NCBI RefSeq assembly: GCF_003864295.1 | Contig: NZ_BDQK01000013.1 | Location: forward strand, 186,001-250,000 | Reading direction: 5' to 3' | Length of the DNA: 64,000 nucleotides | DNA from: Aphanothece sacrum FPU1 | GTDB taxonomy: Bacteria > Cyanobacteriota > Cyanobacteriia > Cyanobacteriales > Microcystaceae | Shown: positions 62,988 to 64,000 of the stretch, in pieces | Layout of the letters: each line of letters begins with the position of its first letter | Numbering within the stretch: position 1 is the first letter of the stretch | Notes under the pieces: generated by a model | Databases searched by the model: none | What the model was told of the DNA's origin: nothing | Seen by the model: only the letters and a program-made list of their open reading frames with translations | Translations under genes and position numbers: made by a program

Positions 62988-63860
62988 TTAAAGCTCACTC
63001 ATCTTGCCTACATTAGTTAATTTTATCTCAGGACAAGTACGCTTAATTAAACCCGTGAGAACCTTACCTGGGCCAACCTCTACCCCGTGAGTAATCCCTT
63101 CTTGGGGTAAACATAACATAATCTCACGCCAGCGCACAGAACCCGTCATTTGCTTCATTAAACGCTCTTTTAACATTGTTGCTGACTGAGTAGGAGTCGG
63201 GTCAACATTAGACAATACTGGAACTTTAGCATCAGCAAACTTACAAGAATCTAATAACCCTTGAAATTCTTGGGCCGCATCAGTCATAAACGGAGAATGA
63301 AATGCCCCAGAAACCTTAAGGGGAACGGCCCGTTTAGCTTTAACTTGGGCAAGAATGGCATCTACTCCTTCAGGAGTCCCCGAAATCACCACTTGTTCCT
63401 CACTGTTATCATTAGCTAAGACCACATCAGCATTAGCCGCGATCGCATCTTCTAACTGTTGACGGTCAAACTTCATCAGGGCCGCCATTTTGCCCCCTAA
63501 AGCTTTATCCATTAACTCGGCCCTGCGTTTGACTAACTCTAGCCCCGTGGTAAAATCAAAGGACCTTGCCGCATACAAAGCCGAATACTCCCCTAAACTG
63601 TGGCCAGCCACCAAATCCGGTAATTGTCCGTTTTGTACTAATAAATCAGCTAAAATACTTTCAATGACATAGAGACAAGGTTGAGTGTAAAGCGTCCGAG
63701 ATAACTCCGTCTCCTGCGCTTGACACTTTTCTAACACCGACCAACCTAAAATATCCTCGGCCTGCTCAAATTTAGCTTGACCTATGGGTGTCTCTTGTAA
63801 ATCTACCCCCATTCCCACTATTTGTGATCCTTGTCCTGGAAATACCCACGCGATTTTCAT
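62988..63860 (-). CDS. fabD: Malonyl-CoA:ACP transacylase
   Basis: 290 residues. The elbow GHSLGEY carries the catalytic Ser, AWVFPGQGSQ is at the N-terminus, and VSGAFHSPFM carries the catalytic His. It loads malonate onto ACP for fatty-acid elongation. It is 24 bp downstream of the partial fabH, the usual fabH-fabD order. Confidence 0.96.
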   Translation of the reverse strand: MKIAWVFPGQGSQIVGMGVDLQETPIGQAKFEQAEDILGWSVLEKCQAQETELSRTLYTQPCLYVIESILADLLVQNGQLPDLVAGHSLGEYSALYAARSFDFTTGLELVKRRAELMDKALGGKMAALMKFDRQQLEDAIAANADVVLANDNSEEQVVISGTPEGVDAILAQVKAKRAVPLKVSGAFHSPFMTDAAQEFQGLLDSCKFADAKVPVLSNVDPTPTQSATMLKERLMKQMTGSVRWREIMLCLPQEGITHGVEVGPGKVLTGLIKRTCPEIKLTNVGKMSEL

Positions 63861-63884
63861 GCTTAATTCTTTAGTAGTTATATA

Positions 63885-64000
63885 TTAGTTATTGATTCCC
63901 CAGCGAAAAATGGCCGCACCCCAGGTTAAACCCGCGCCAAAACCAGAACTGGCAATCACATCTCCTGGTTTAATTTTGCCAGATCTTACCGCTTCATCCA
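63885..64000 (-). CDS. fabH: 3-oxoacyl-ACP synthase III, C-terminal part (cut by window end)
   Basis: Only the last 38 codons lie in the window. The translation ends [20 protein letters not shown] followed by [17 protein letters not shown] and a stop at 63885-63887. The GAGLTWGA end is characteristic of FabH, which begins fatty-acid synthesis from acetyl-CoA and malonyl-ACP. Confidence 0.92.
   Translation of the reverse strand, partial: DEAVRSGKIKPGDVIASSGFGAGLTWGAAIFRWGINN

Overview
The window is chromosomal DNA from a cyanobacterium, most likely a unicellular Chroococcales relative of Crocosphaera/Cyanothece/Rippkaea. The reasons are the adjacent alkane genes (aldehyde deformylating oxygenase and acyl-ACP reductase), a glnA promoter with a perfect NtcA box, a kaiA-kaiB-kaiC operon, sipA, a thiO-thiG fusion, several cyanobacterial DUF proteins (DUF1830, DUF4079, DUF4359), PEP-CTERM proteins, and frequent HIP1 octamers (GCGATCGC). 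Base composition is AT-rich.

Layout. Positions 1-9.5 kb hold core metabolism: alkane pair, a CheA-like hybrid kinase, glnA, tRNA-His and ThiO/ThiG. Positions 9.6-14.9 kb are an accessory patch: two identical IS200/IS605 elements (divergent tnpA/tnpB) bracket a small toxin-antitoxin locus, one truncates a MazF-type toxin gene, and the other abuts hicB. Positions 15-30.8 kb are mostly housekeeping or cell-envelope genes: radical SAM, MazG, LepB, UbiX, a HEAT-repeat protein, an SGNH hydrolase, a deacetylase/phosphodiester-glycosidase fusion, a coiled-coil/TPR pair and sipA.

Positions 30.8-39.9 kb are a single-strand, AT-rich operon that looks like an undescribed small-molecule pathway: methyltransferase, two class II aldolase-like proteins, two unrecognised helical proteins, an L-amino-acid-oxidase-like flavoenzyme, a P450 and an A-T-TE mono-modular synthetase. 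The adenylation domain lacks the Asp that binds an alpha-amino group and the thioesterase has Cys in place of Ser. With the oxidase, this suggests (inference) activation of a 2-oxo acid made from an amino acid. The operon runs directly into sipA.

Positions 40.4-43.2 kb carry the non-standard clock operon kaiA3-kaiB3-kaiC3, in which KaiA is a receiver-domain/KaiA chimera. Positions 43-50 kb hold envelope/lipid genes and a secreted VCBS/RTX protein. Positions 50.8-59.7 kb form a peptide-export locus: HTH protein, cNMP-C39-ABC transporter, HlyD adaptor, PPIase and, on the opposite strand, three tandem double-glycine precursor peptides. Two of the three precursor genes are too short to be found by ordinary ORF length cut-offs. 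The right end has a beta-lactamase-like serine hydrolase, Uma2, BrnT/BrnA, tRNA-Val, fabD and the 3' end of fabH.

Short dispersed repeats occur throughout. These include a hairpin family whose stems change in a compensated way between copies, a GTAGGGGCGGGTTT family with a 64-bp triplicate, and a heptamer tandem array before glnA. No rRNA or CRISPR array was seen. All functional calls come from reading translated sequence and motifs; no database search was run.
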